This document shows positions 9,814 through 17,227 of a stretch of DNA of 64,000 bases, piece by piece. The position numbers and the translations under genes were made by a program. The notes under the pieces are model-generated. The model did no database searches, was not told the origin of the DNA, and saw nothing but the letters and a program-made list of their open reading frames with translations. Source of the DNA: Phycisphaerae bacterium (GTDB taxonomy: Bacteria; Planctomycetota; Phycisphaerae; UBA1845). The stretch lies in assembly GCA_029260015.1 (NCBI GenBank), contig JAJDEB010000023.1, positions 171,457-235,456 on the forward strand, written 5' to 3'. Position 1 is the first letter of the stretch. Each line of letters begins with the position of its first letter.

Positions 9814-10029
9814 ATGAAGACGATCAGACAATTATCTTTAGTGAAGGGATCGCAGCGATACATCTTTCGCTATCCTGCGGGACAGGAAGCCGACGTCATC
9901 GATCGTTTTGCTGCATTGGCATCAAACCGCAAGAATGAATTCGACTGGTTTGATGCGGCTGTACTGAGCTACCAGATGGGACGCCGTCTCGAGACGGAGC
10001 TCGACCATAAGCTTGCCGGATCGTTGTAG
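9814..10029 (+). CDS. small conserved-looking hypothetical protein
   Basis: A 71-residue soluble protein (MKTIRQLSLVKGSQRYIFRY...). It starts two bases after the stop of the lipoprotein gene and lies 87 bases before the xerC-like gene. I do not recognise a family. Its composition (mixed charge, aromatic residues, DWFDAAVLSYQMG) looks like a real folded domain. A longer open frame extends upstream inside the lipoprotein gene, but the tight intergenic spacing favours the ATG at 9814. Confidence 0.65.
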   Translation: MKTIRQLSLVKGSQRYIFRYPAGQEADVIDRFAALASNRKNEFDWFDAAVLSYQMGRRLETELDHKLAGSL

Positions 10030-10116
10030 TTGTAAACGGAAAACTGGTATTGACCGGCTCAGGCACTGACCCTGCCTGCCTCATGTTGTTTGGATTTCGC
10101 CGATGCGTAATTTCTT

Positions 10117-11127
10117 ATGAATGATCATTCATTGATAGACGAGTTTCTGAACTATCTGAACTACGAGCGCCACTTCTCTCCGCATACGGCGAAGTGTTAT
10201 TCGGCGGACCTCGCTCAGTTCTGTCAGTTCTTAACGAGCGACTCTGCCGACCACACTGCCGCCCGGTTCGATGGTGGGAACCCTGCGTTCGAAGGGCAGC
10301 AGTCGGCCAACGGTGCCAACGGTCAGACCGCAACGACCGTACTGGATGCCACCGATCTGCGGCGCAAGTTGCTCGAGATCGACGTGGACGATGTGCGTCG
10401 CTTCCTTGCGTACCTGGCCAAGCAGGACTACTCGAAGTCGACGACCGCACGGAAGCTCGCCACGCTGCGAAGCTTCTACAAGTTCTGCCTTCGTCGCAGC
10501 TACATTGAATCTAACCCGCTGGTTTCGATCCGTACACCGAAGCAGGAAAAGCGGTTGCCGAAGTTTCTGGAAATCGATCAGATCAACCGCCTGCTCAATA
10601 CGCCGGATGAAACCACCGTGCTGGGTTCGCGCGACAAGGCGATGTTTGAAGTGCTGTACTCGACTGGTATCCGCGTCAGTGAGTTGGTCGATCTGAACCT
10701 GATCGATATCGACGAAACCACCCAGTGCATTCGCGTTCGCGGTAAAGGCAAAAAGCAGCGCACCGCACCCGTCGGTCCAACGGCCTTGGGTGCCATCGAT
10801 CACTACATGCAGCTGCGAAATGCCGACCCCAGGTCAGCCGACTTCGACAAGGAAGCCCTCTTCGTCAACAAGCACGGTAAGAGACTCAGCACCAGAAGCG
10901 TACGCCGAAAGCTAGACAAGTACCTAGCCCAAGCCGGCTTGGATACCAGCGTCAGCCCGCACACGCTACGCCACAGCTTCGCAACGCACATGCTAAACAA
11001 CGGTGCCGATCTTCGAGGTGTGCAGGAACTACTCGGCCACCAGTCGATCTCAACCACGCAGGTCTACACGCACCTGACATCAGCAAGACTAAAATCAGCC
11101 TACGACGCCGCCCACCCCCGCTCGTAA
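10117..11127 (+). CDS. xerC: tyrosine recombinase XerC/XerD
   Basis: A 336-residue site-specific recombinase, probably acting at dif to resolve chromosome dimers. It has an N-terminal SAM-like core-binding domain and a C-terminal catalytic domain. Catalytic residues are all visible: Arg186 (TGIRVSEL), Lys about 210 (RGKGKKQR), His282 and Arg285 (HTLRHSFATH), His308 (LGHQS) and Tyr317 (QVYTH). It is about 35 residues longer than usual because of a Gly/Asn/Gln-rich insertion at about residues 42-78 of the core-binding domain. XerC versus XerD cannot be decided from sequence alone. A perfect terminator follows. Confidence 0.88.
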   Translation: MNDHSLIDEFLNYLNYERHFSPHTAKCYSADLAQFCQFLTSDSADHTAARFDGGNPAFEGQQSANGANGQTATTVLDATDLRRKLLEIDVDDVRRFLAYLAKQDYSKSTTARKLATLRSFYKFCLRRSYIESNPLVSIRTPKQEKRLPKFLEIDQINRLLNTPDETTVLGSRDKAMFEVLYSTGIRVSELVDLNLIDIDETTQCIRVRGKGKKQRTAPVGPTALGAIDHYMQLRNADPRSADFDKEALFVNKHGKRLSTRSVRRKLDKYLAQAGLDTSVSPHTLRHSFATHMLNNGADLRGVQELLGHQSISTTQVYTHLTSARLKSAYDAAHPRS

Positions 11128-11154
11128 GCAAGACCGATCTACCCAAAAAAATAA

Positions 11155-11185
11155 AACGGTCGCCAAATTCGGCGACCGTTCTTTT
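11155..11185 (+). terminator. rho-independent terminator of xerC
   Basis: A perfect 10-base stem (AACGGTCGCC / GGCGACCGTT) with a 6-base loop, then CTTTTG, 28 bases after the xerC stop. Confidence 0.85.
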
Positions 11186-11209
11186 GCGCGCACATTCTGT
11201 TGAACTTTC

Positions 11210-11231
11210 GTAGGGTCCGCGGTGCGGACCG
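11210..11231. repeat. GTAGGGTCCGC palindromic repeat, copy 1
   Basis: GTAGGGTCCGCGGTGCGGACCG, a short hairpin-forming palindrome related to copies at 29606-29631 and 34918-34940. Confidence 0.7.
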
Positions 11232-11280
11232 GTCGTTCAACGGAAAAAGTCCGCACGGCAAGCCAGAAATTAGTAACTGT

Positions 11281-11399
11281 GGGGCTGTTGAAAAACTCCT
11301 TAGGCACCGGGAAGCGGAGCACAACGAACGTCCTGGTGAGGTGTAATCCACATTGCATCACCGGAATAGTGGTGAGCTATCGGCTTTTTCAACTGCCCC
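11281..11399. mobile_element. 119-base inverted-repeat element (MITE-like), copy A
   Basis: Begins GGGGCTGTTGAAAAA and ends TTTTTCAACTGCCCC, so the termini are inverted repeats like those of insertion sequences, but no transposase is inside. An element of the same length at 33722-33840 differs at roughly 13 positions. The element can be read as a short open frame (GLLKNSL-TGKRS...), which is likely to produce spurious gene calls. Probably a non-autonomous mobile element. Confidence 0.75.
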
Positions 11400-11462
11400 A
11401 CCGTCCTGAATCATGAATGCGATAGGTCGAATGCGAATTCATTCAATGATTGACGTGTGCCG

Positions 11463-12032
11463 TCAACCTGTCTGGCGAATCCAGTCGCGAATATTTAGCC
11501 CGATGCGCTCAATGTCTTCCTTCGCCAAGATTCCGCCGTGCATTACGATATTGCGAGATTTTTCAAGCGTATTTAAGATTGCCTTTGCCCATTCGAGGTT
11601 GGCAAGCACCGATTCGAATACCGTCCAATTCGTGACAACTATCGATGACAAGTCGCCAAAGTCACAGTAGATTATTTGGGTCGCACCGCGCTCACCATGC
11701 CACCGAAACTTTGCATCCTCTTTCATCCGAGTATCAACGCGAGTGCGAATCTTAGGGGGCACTTGTGACCACCAATCTTCACCATGCTGTTCAGCCATCG
11801 CTTTTGTAACTAATTGGCGAACTGTATTCTCGAAAGCATGAATAGCCGCATAAACAACCGCCATGTGAAGTCCGGAGGCAAGCAAGTCGGCGTCGAGAAG
11901 GTCGTATGAGAGCGTCCGCCTGAGTTCGTCTGCATCCTTTGGGCCAAAATGCCGCCGCCGCTGACGACCAACCTTGTCAAGGCTCGCCTCGGTTAGTTGA
12001 CCGCGGTAAACAAACGAGTAAAGCGCATCCAT
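11463..12032 (-). CDS. Swt1-like HEPN domain protein, putative RNase
   Basis: A 189-residue protein. The HEPN RNase signature RNxxxH is present as Arg160-Asn161-...-His165 (KSRNIVMHGG). Upstream features match the Swt1-type HEPN fold: a conserved helix with Glu and Arg (AFENTVRQLV) and EDWWSQVPPKI. HEPN proteins of this kind act as RNases in toxin-antitoxin, Abi and other defence modules. The ATG overlaps the stop of the upstream DUF5343 gene by one base (TAATG), so the two are translated together. It lies downstream of a MITE-like element and converges on xerC. Assigning it to defence is inference; cleavage activity and target are unknown. Confidence 0.78.
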   Translation of the reverse strand: MDALYSFVYRGQLTEASLDKVGRQRRRHFGPKDADELRRTLSYDLLDADLLASGLHMAVVYAAIHAFENTVRQLVTKAMAEQHGEDWWSQVPPKIRTRVDTRMKEDAKFRWHGERGATQIIYCDFGDLSSIVVTNWTVFESVLANLEWAKAILNTLEKSRNIVMHGGILAKEDIERIGLNIRDWIRQTG

Positions 12033-12658
12033 TATCCCAAATGCTCCCTCAGGCTCTTAAATATCGCGTCATACACAGCTTGGTCCCGACTCTCGGGAAG
12101 GATTATGTTGATGTGATATTGAAGAGACTCCATAGCAATGCGTGTTTCTGCGGGATGTTCAATACCAGTGTCTTTCTTTGGCTGTATCTTCTCAGGTTGC
12201 TTTCCATCTTTAGGTTTGGGCGGCGCACCAAGCTTGTCAAATTCCGCTTCTGCACATAGCGCGGTAAACGTGCTCGCGATTCGTGCGATGAGATTATCCT
12301 TCTTGGAGCCCTTGTAAAGAGTGCGGAGTTTGTTCTTCACGTCGTCAACGGAAAGTTTATGTGATTCCTTATTGACATTAAAGAGATCTGAATATGCTTC
12401 GCGGATACCCTCGGCAAGAACGCGCTTGGACTGAGTGCGGTCAAGGAATGCATGATATCGATCCAAAGGCACACCATCGGAATCGAGAAACCCCAGTTCC
12501 TTCAGGATTCCAATCAATGTGCGGTCGTTCGTACTACTGAATCCGAGATTCTCGAGGAACTTGTGAGTGAATCGCTCAGGCGCCTCTGCTTTAAGGATAG
12601 CAGTGAAATAGGCCGCCATAGAACCAGCCTTCATGGAGTAACTATTCGGAAGTGCCAT
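12032..12658 (-). CDS. DUF5343 family protein
   Basis: A 208-residue soluble protein resembling DUF5343: an N-terminal helical part (SYSMKAGSMAAYFTAIL..., then TLIGILKELGFLDSDGVPL) typical of a winged-helix-like module, and a lysine/proline-rich linker (about residues 145-165) leading to a C-terminal segment with HINIILPE. The N-terminal part looks like a DNA- or protein-binding domain. It is the first gene of the pair with the HEPN protein and has GAGG at about 8 bases before its ATG. DUF5343 proteins are often found in accessory islands; a partner, antitoxin or sensor role for the HEPN protein is a reasonable but unproven guess. Confidence 0.75.
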   Translation of the reverse strand: MALPNSYSMKAGSMAAYFTAILKAEAPERFTHKFLENLGFSSTNDRTLIGILKELGFLDSDGVPLDRYHAFLDRTQSKRVLAEGIREAYSDLFNVNKESHKLSVDDVKNKLRTLYKGSKKDNLIARIASTFTALCAEAEFDKLGAPPKPKDGKQPEKIQPKKDTGIEHPAETRIAMESLQYHINIILPESRDQAVYDAIFKSLREHLG

Positions 12659-13012
12659 TTCTCAACCTCAACATCTCAGCCTATCGAAAACGAGTGCCGC
12701 CACCCCATTCTTACAACTGCCCCAACAGACTTGTGCATCATCCGGTGGAGAAACCTCATTGTCCCGTACTATTGGGGGGCGTGCAATATGTGAATATTAG
12801 CCGGTCGGCCCCGATCCTTGTTCGCGACGGTCGGTTTCTTGAGCGCCTTGGATGACTGGGAACGGTTGCCTAGCAGGCTGCTAAAAAACTCGAGCGCACC
12901 ATTTTGCGACCTCACGGAACGGCTCATTTGCTTTCAATGGGTAGGTCTCGGATGTGTATCAGCCGTTTCGTGAGAACTGAAAAACCACTCAAGGGAGTTA
13001 TTTAGCGACCTG
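12659..13012. other. intergenic region with an inverted-repeat element
   Basis: Upstream of the DUF5343-HEPN operon. The right half (12868-13018) is a second inverted-repeat element listed separately. The left half must hold the operon promoter; I see no gene there. Confidence 0.5.
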
Positions 13013-13018
13013 CTAGGC
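12868..13018. mobile_element. 151-base inverted-repeat element (MITE-like), element B
   Basis: Terminal inverted repeats of about 24 bases: GCCTAGCAGGCTGCTAAA... at 12868-12891 and the near-complement ending ...GACCTGCTAGGC at 12995-13018. There is no coding sequence inside. Its right end supplies the TAG stop codon (13013-13015) of the neighbouring minus-strand membrane protein gene. Unrelated in sequence to the 119-base element. Confidence 0.7.
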
Positions 13019-13261
13019 CATCAAAACGTATAGCACCCAGATGCCGACGCCTACGGCGTACATGCTTCCTACTATCGCTGCGCACAGGACGACTGAGGCG
13101 GCGGGGACTTCTTTTAGGTCTTCGCACTTGATGGTTTTGTAGACGATGCTGATGCTTAGGCATAGCGGGATGAGCATGAGCATCCGCTGCCAGCCGGCTA
13201 GCACGAAGGGTGTGGTCAGCCATGCTAGGATTGGGCTTGTTTGGGGTATCCACTCCATCAT
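13013..13261 (-). CDS. small membrane protein, probably clipped by an insertion
   Basis: An 82-residue protein with two or three hydrophobic segments (WLTTPFVLAGW..., MLMLIPLCLSISIVY, ASVVLCAAIVGSMYAVG). Its start overlaps the stop of the upstream DUF6677-like gene by four bases (ATGA), so the two are co-translated. The stop codon lies inside the terminal repeat of element B. The final residues may therefore derive from the inserted element and the native C-terminus may have been lost. Family not recognised. Confidence 0.65.
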   Translation of the reverse strand: MMEWIPQTSPILAWLTTPFVLAGWQRMLMLIPLCLSISIVYKTIKCEDLKEVPAASVVLCAAIVGSMYAVGVGIWVLYVLMA

Positions 13262-13728
13262 GGCGACCCCTGTGAGGTTGGCGACTGCGTTTGAGGTGGC
13301 GGGGCACCGCTGCGGCGAACGTAATTCGGATCGCTTAGGGCTAGCACATCCAGAATGATCAGCACGTTCAACATGCCGGCCACCCCGGTAAAAATGATGG
13401 CCGTGTCTTCTTCAGCGAAACCGGCTCGTTCGTCGGGATGACTCTTGGCTCGAAGCTTTCCCCAACCGAGCGCGGCGAGCGTGTGGCTGCCCGCGCAGAT
13501 TTGACCGACAAACCACGCCCGGCGAGTGTTCGGTTGCACCGACGATTGCACGCCAGCCACCGCGACCCCGCCCCAAAACGTGGCGGCAATCACGATCATC
13601 AAGATCAATCCGCGTTTCTTTTCACCGAGGTACACATGCCCCAACCCCGGCACCAACCACGCTAGCAAACCCGCAGTGGCGATGCGTTCAAAACTCGGTT
13701 CGATTCGCTTTTTTGTCGCTGCACTCAT
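13258..13728 (-). CDS. polytopic membrane protein, DUF6677-like
   Basis: About 156 residues with three or four membrane segments. The N-terminal motif WLVPGLGHVYLGEKKRG resembles TM2-type hairpins and planctomycete proteins grouped as DUF6677; the family name is from memory and only moderately certain. The C-terminus is proline/serine rich. The ATG at 13728 is preferred over the TTG at 13743. It overlaps the downstream membrane gene and follows an FmdB-type gene 36 bases upstream, suggesting a three-gene minus-strand operon. Function unknown. Confidence 0.65.
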   Translation of the reverse strand: MSAATKKRIEPSFERIATAGLLAWLVPGLGHVYLGEKKRGLILMIVIAATFWGGVAVAGVQSSVQPNTRRAWFVGQICAGSHTLAALGWGKLRAKSHPDERAGFAEEDTAIIFTGVAGMLNVLIILDVLALSDPNYVRRSGAPPPQTQSPTSQGSP

Positions 13729-13764
13729 ATTGGCTCGACTCAAATCCGTCTATTCACGCTCGAC

Positions 13765-14025
13765 TCACCCGCCACCACATGGGCCAAAATCGCCACAGCG
13801 ACCGCACATGGGCATGTCGCCCGACGACGCATGATCCGCACCGGACTGGCCCGTTGTATTGGACTGGCCCGCTGCACCAGACTGGCCCGCTGCAAACGTG
13901 CTGACCGTTCGCTCGGTATCCTTCGATCCGCAGTGCGGGCAGGCCATCTTCGCATTGCGATTCTGCTGAACGAGTTCTTCAAAACCGCGATCGCATGATT
14001 GGCATTGGTATTCGTAAATCGGCAT
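13765..14025 (-). CDS. FmdB family zinc ribbon protein
   Basis: An 86-residue protein beginning MPIYEYQC, the hallmark of the FmdB/CxxC_CxxC_SSSS family. The ribbon cysteines are Cys8/Cys11 and Cys29/Cys32. A low-complexity Gly-Gln-Ser linker and a second cysteine cluster (CGRCGDFGPCGGG) follow at the C-terminus. The start is placed at the ATG for MPIYEY; a longer open frame upstream is not supported. Members are proposed regulatory or metal-binding proteins, without firm function. The linker is encoded by three tandem 18-base repeats. Confidence 0.85.
   Translation of the reverse strand: MPIYEYQCQSCDRGFEELVQQNRNAKMACPHCGSKDTERTVSTFAAGQSGAAGQSNTTGQSGADHASSGDMPMCGRCGDFGPCGGG
13845..13898. repeat. 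three tandem 18-base repeats inside the FmdB gene
   Basis: ACTGGCCCGNTG plus six variable bases, three times. They encode the Gly-Gln-Ser repeats of the FmdB-like protein; the array could change length by slippage without a frameshift. Confidence 0.75.
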
Positions 14026-14245
14026 TGCAATCGTCCTTACCGTCAATCGGTTGAGGCAGTATATGAACCACTCACAGGCTCCGCAACAAATCTGCAATGT
14101 GCGTGCCGAAACGCGCCAAGCGGGCACGGTTCATATAGCCGCAAGACGATCGACGTTGACAATCCGCGGTCCAGTCGGATACTGAAAGCACATCTGGTCC
14201 GCACGATTGAACATGACAAGCAATGACTTAAAGAGGGAACCGATC

Positions 14246-14605
14246 ATGTCCAGAAAAACTCAATGCGCGTTGACGATCACATGCCTGATGGTGCTGAGCG
14301 GTTGCAGCATCACCGGCCACTGGAAGACGGTGCGGATCGATCCCGCAGACGCGGCTGACTCGTTCGCATTCTCGTCGGTTGATTTCGACAGCGACGGCAG
14401 ATACTCCGCAGTTGTCAAATACGACGGCAAATCGCGTACGACTTCGGGCAAATACAAGTGGGACGGCTTCACGCTGAAGATCAACCCGCGCGACGGCGAT
14501 GAACGATCGTATCGCGGCGAACTTTGGTTGGGCAAAACGTTGAAACTGCATCACAAAGACGAAGAACATTCGATGACCGGCGTGCTCGAACGCGTTGCAG
14601 AGTAG
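14246..14605 (+). CDS. small lipoprotein
   Basis: A 119-residue lipoprotein. The signal peptide ends in the lipobox LSGC at about residue 19. The mature part is a small beta-rich domain (SGKYKWDGFTLKINPRDGDE, then LWLGKTLKLHHKDEEHSMTG). The pattern of a graded baseline followed by a displayed value is reminiscent of DUF5004/lipocalin-like lipoproteins, but I cannot assign a family. The start is set by AGAGGGA 8 bases before the ATG at 14246. Its stop lies 9 bases before the truB start, so it may be co-transcribed with truB. Confidence 0.7.
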   Translation: MSRKTQCALTITCLMVLSGCSITGHWKTVRIDPADAADSFAFSSVDFDSDGRYSAVVKYDGKSRTTSGKYKWDGFTLKINPRDGDERSYRGELWLGKTLKLHHKDEEHSMTGVLERVAE

Positions 14606-14614
14606 CACATAGGC

Positions 14615-15361
14615 ATGAAGTCGCAGACCGTCATTGACGGATTCATCAACCTGAACAAACCAACGGGCATCACGTCGGCGAAAGCGCTTTACAAGGTGCG
14701 ATCGGCAAGTGGTATGCGCAAGAGCGGCCATTCCGGAACACTCGACCCAGCCGCCACCGGTGTGCTGGTTCTCTGCATTGGCAAAGCCACCAAAACCGTC
14801 GAATGCCTGATGAACCATCCGAAGGTCTATCGCGCCACCGCACGACTCGACGTCACCAGCGAAAGTCTCGACAGCGATTCGAAGCACATTCCAGTCGAAA
14901 CCGTGAACATCCCTGCGCCGTCAGACGTCGCAATCGCCCTATCCGCGTTCGAAGGCACACAGGAACAAATTCCGCCGATCGTCAGCGCCTTGAAAATCGG
15001 CGGGGTGCCAGCGTACAAACTCGCCCGTCGCGGAGAGCAGCCAGCGATGAAACCGCGGAAAATCACAATCTACTGGACGAGGCTTCTGGCGTACGATTGG
15101 CCGACCGTTTCCTTCGAAATGGCGTGTGGACGCGGAACATATGTACGTTCTGTAATCCGCGACCTCGGTGAGAAACTGCATTGCGGCGGATGTCTGACCG
15201 GATTGAGTCGATTGCAGGTCGGCCCATTTCGCATCGACGACGCCTGGACCCTCGATCAAATGCAGACAGCATCCCCGGCTGACTATATACTGCCTCTGTC
15301 GCAGTGGGATGACGAGGTGCGGAAGGATCCGCCACCGGTCCCTCCGCGTCCCGATGGTTGA
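14615..15361 (+). CDS. truB: tRNA pseudouridine(55) synthase TruB
   Basis: A 248-residue enzyme converting U55 in the T-loop of tRNAs to pseudouridine. The N-terminal signature GFINLNKPTGITS and the catalytic motif GHSGTLDPAATGVL with Asp44 are clear. The C-terminal part includes RGTYVRSVIRDLG. In many bacteria truB follows rbfA and infB; here those genes lie about 47 kb away on the other strand. It shares a stop/start overlap (TTGA) or a short gap with the GH3-like gene downstream, suggesting co-transcription. Confidence 0.95.
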   Translation: MKSQTVIDGFINLNKPTGITSAKALYKVRSASGMRKSGHSGTLDPAATGVLVLCIGKATKTVECLMNHPKVYRATARLDVTSESLDSDSKHIPVETVNIPAPSDVAIALSAFEGTQEQIPPIVSALKIGGVPAYKLARRGEQPAMKPRKITIYWTRLLAYDWPTVSFEMACGRGTYVRSVIRDLGEKLHCGGCLTGLSRLQVGPFRIDDAWTLDQMQTASPADYILPLSQWDDEVRKDPPPVPPRPDG

Positions 15362-15384
15362 ATCTTTGGATTCATGAGATCGCA

Positions 15385-17145
15385 ATGAGTGGCGAGCTGG
15401 TCGCACAACCTGTCTACCGTTCGCATGGCACGCGACTCGCGCTGGCTGATCGATTCCGATTGGCCATCGCCAAATCGCATGCCCGTCGGATGTTGACGCG
15501 TATGCTTCGGGCGACGGAAAACCTTCGCGAAAAACAAACCGCTACGCTTCTCGAAAAAATTCAACGCAATTCAACCAGCGAATACGGCTGGGCTCACCGC
15601 TTCGATCAAATCAAGAGCGTCGCCGACTTCCGTCGACAGATTCCGATCACGTCGTACGAAGACCTCAAACCCTATATCGAAAAAGTCAAAGCCGGTGATC
15701 TGGGGGCTATGTTTGGTCCGGGTCAAACGGTCCACATGTTCGCCAAGACGAGCGGAACGTGCGACAGTCCGAAATACATTCCGGTGACCGATCACTTTCT
15801 TGCGGAATATCGACGCGGCTGGAATGCGTTTGGGGTCAAGGTTCTGATGGATCACCCCGGATGCTTCCTGCGACCGATCGTCCAAGTCGCGAGTCGCATG
15901 GACGAAGAGTTTACGTCGGGTGGATTCCCATGCGGCGCAATCTCCGGATTGATGGCCGCCACGCAGAAACGTCTGGTGCGCAGGTATTATGTCGTGCCGT
16001 CGGAGGTGGCGTACGTCGCCGATGCAATGGCGCGGTATTACTGCGTGCTGCGTTTCTCGATCGCCACCAACGCCGCGTTCGTCGTCACAGCCAGCCCAGC
16101 CACCCAGCTTCGATTGGCCCGCGTTGGCGATGAACACGCCCAGCAACTCATCCGCGATGTTCGCGACGGAACCATCGGGCGCGAATTCGACATTCCAGGC
16201 GAAGTACGATCCAAACTTGAAGCGCAACTCGCTGCCAACCCAACAGAAGCCAATCGTCTTGAATCGATATTGAATTCGACCGGGAGGCTTTTGCCCAAGC
16301 ACTATTGGAATCTTGGGTTCCTGGCCAACTGGACCGGTGGAACGATGGGGTTGTATCTTCGCGACTTCAAGAAATATTTCGGCGACGTTCCGGTTCGAGA
16401 CATCGGACTGTTGGCGAGCGAAGGTCGCATGTCGATTCCGATCGAAGATGGTTCGCCCTCGGGCATTCTCGACGTAGCCGACAATTACTTCGAGTTCATT
16501 CCCAAAGAAGAATATGGCACGAACCAACCGACCGTGCTTGGTGCAAACGAACTTGAAGAGGGTCAAGAGTATTTCATATTGCTGACAACGTCGGCGGGTT
16601 TTTATCGTTACGACATTGGCGATCTGGTGCGCGTCACCGGTTTCTATCGCGACGCACCGCTCATCGAATTTCTGCACAAAGGCCAACATACGTCGTCGCT
16701 GACTGGTGAAAAACTGAGCGAAAAACAAGTGGTGATGGCATTTGAAAACATCGCCGAGCGTTTTGATCATGAGTACCGGAATTTTGTGCTGGCACCGAAG
16801 TGGGGCGAAGTTCCTTATTACTTGTTGCATCTGGAGTCGGATCAGGGCTTCGATGCTGCGCGTGCTCAAATGCTTGCGGACGCTCTCGACGAACGACTCT
16901 GTGCGATCAACATCGAGTATGACTCCAAGCGATCGTCCGGGCGACTCGGTCCGGTTCGGGCGAATCTGCTGCCCCATCGCTGGCTCGCGGAGTACGACCG
17001 CGTATTGTCGCGTCGCAATCGCCCCGCCAACGAACAGTTCAAGCATCGATTTTTGTTCAGCGAACTGGACGCGGATCGAGATTTCCCCCGGGCCCACGCC
17101 AATGGTTTGTCGGCACCGGAAGCGAATCGGCGGTTGGCCACTTGA
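15385..17145 (+). CDS. GH3 auxin-responsive-promoter family protein
   Basis: About 586 residues. GH3 proteins belong to the ANL (acyl-adenylate) superfamily and in plants conjugate amino acids to hormones. Here the phosphate-binding loop appears as FAKTSGTCDSPKYIPVT (TSGT...K) and the adenylation hinge region as YRYDIGDLVRVTGFY. Bacterial GH3 proteins are common in planctomycetes and Bacteroidetes, but their substrates are not known. The frame is open from a TTG at 15358 that overlaps the truB stop; the ATG at 15385 is preferred but neither start has a strong ribosome binding site. Likely in one transcript with truB. Confidence 0.85.
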   Translation: MSGELVAQPVYRSHGTRLALADRFRLAIAKSHARRMLTRMLRATENLREKQTATLLEKIQRNSTSEYGWAHRFDQIKSVADFRRQIPITSYEDLKPYIEKVKAGDLGAMFGPGQTVHMFAKTSGTCDSPKYIPVTDHFLAEYRRGWNAFGVKVLMDHPGCFLRPIVQVASRMDEEFTSGGFPCGAISGLMAATQKRLVRRYYVVPSEVAYVADAMARYYCVLRFSIATNAAFVVTASPATQLRLARVGDEHAQQLIRDVRDGTIGREFDIPGEVRSKLEAQLAANPTEANRLESILNSTGRLLPKHYWNLGFLANWTGGTMGLYLRDFKKYFGDVPVRDIGLLASEGRMSIPIEDGSPSGILDVADNYFEFIPKEEYGTNQPTVLGANELEEGQEYFILLTTSAGFYRYDIGDLVRVTGFYRDAPLIEFLHKGQHTSSLTGEKLSEKQVVMAFENIAERFDHEYRNFVLAPKWGEVPYYLLHLESDQGFDAARAQMLADALDERLCAINIEYDSKRSSGRLGPVRANLLPHRWLAEYDRVLSRRNRPANEQFKHRFLFSELDADRDFPRAHANGLSAPEANRRLAT

Positions 17146-17227
17146 AATTTCCCGGAACGTCCTTAGAACGGACCGGTCATTCAATACCTATTCAAAGTCA
17201 CCTTCTTAGCAGCAGGAGAATTGTGCC

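Larger units (their letters stand above)
11128..11462. other. intergenic region with terminator, palindrome and MITE-like repeat
   Basis: Between xerC and the convergent HEPN gene. It contains the xerC terminator, one GTAGGGTCCGC palindrome (11210-11231) and one copy of the 119-base repeat (11281-11399), each listed separately. No gene is seen. Confidence 0.6.

Noticed and set aside
11222..11416. 64-residue frame GLLKNSL-TGKRS
   Set aside because: Lies in the 119-base repeat; the similar frame at 33714 is explained by the second copy, so it is repeat-derived rather than a gene.
15571..17184. 537-residue open frame on the minus strand
   Set aside because: Antisense of the GH3-like gene; composition (many Arg, Cys, His) is typical of shadow translation.
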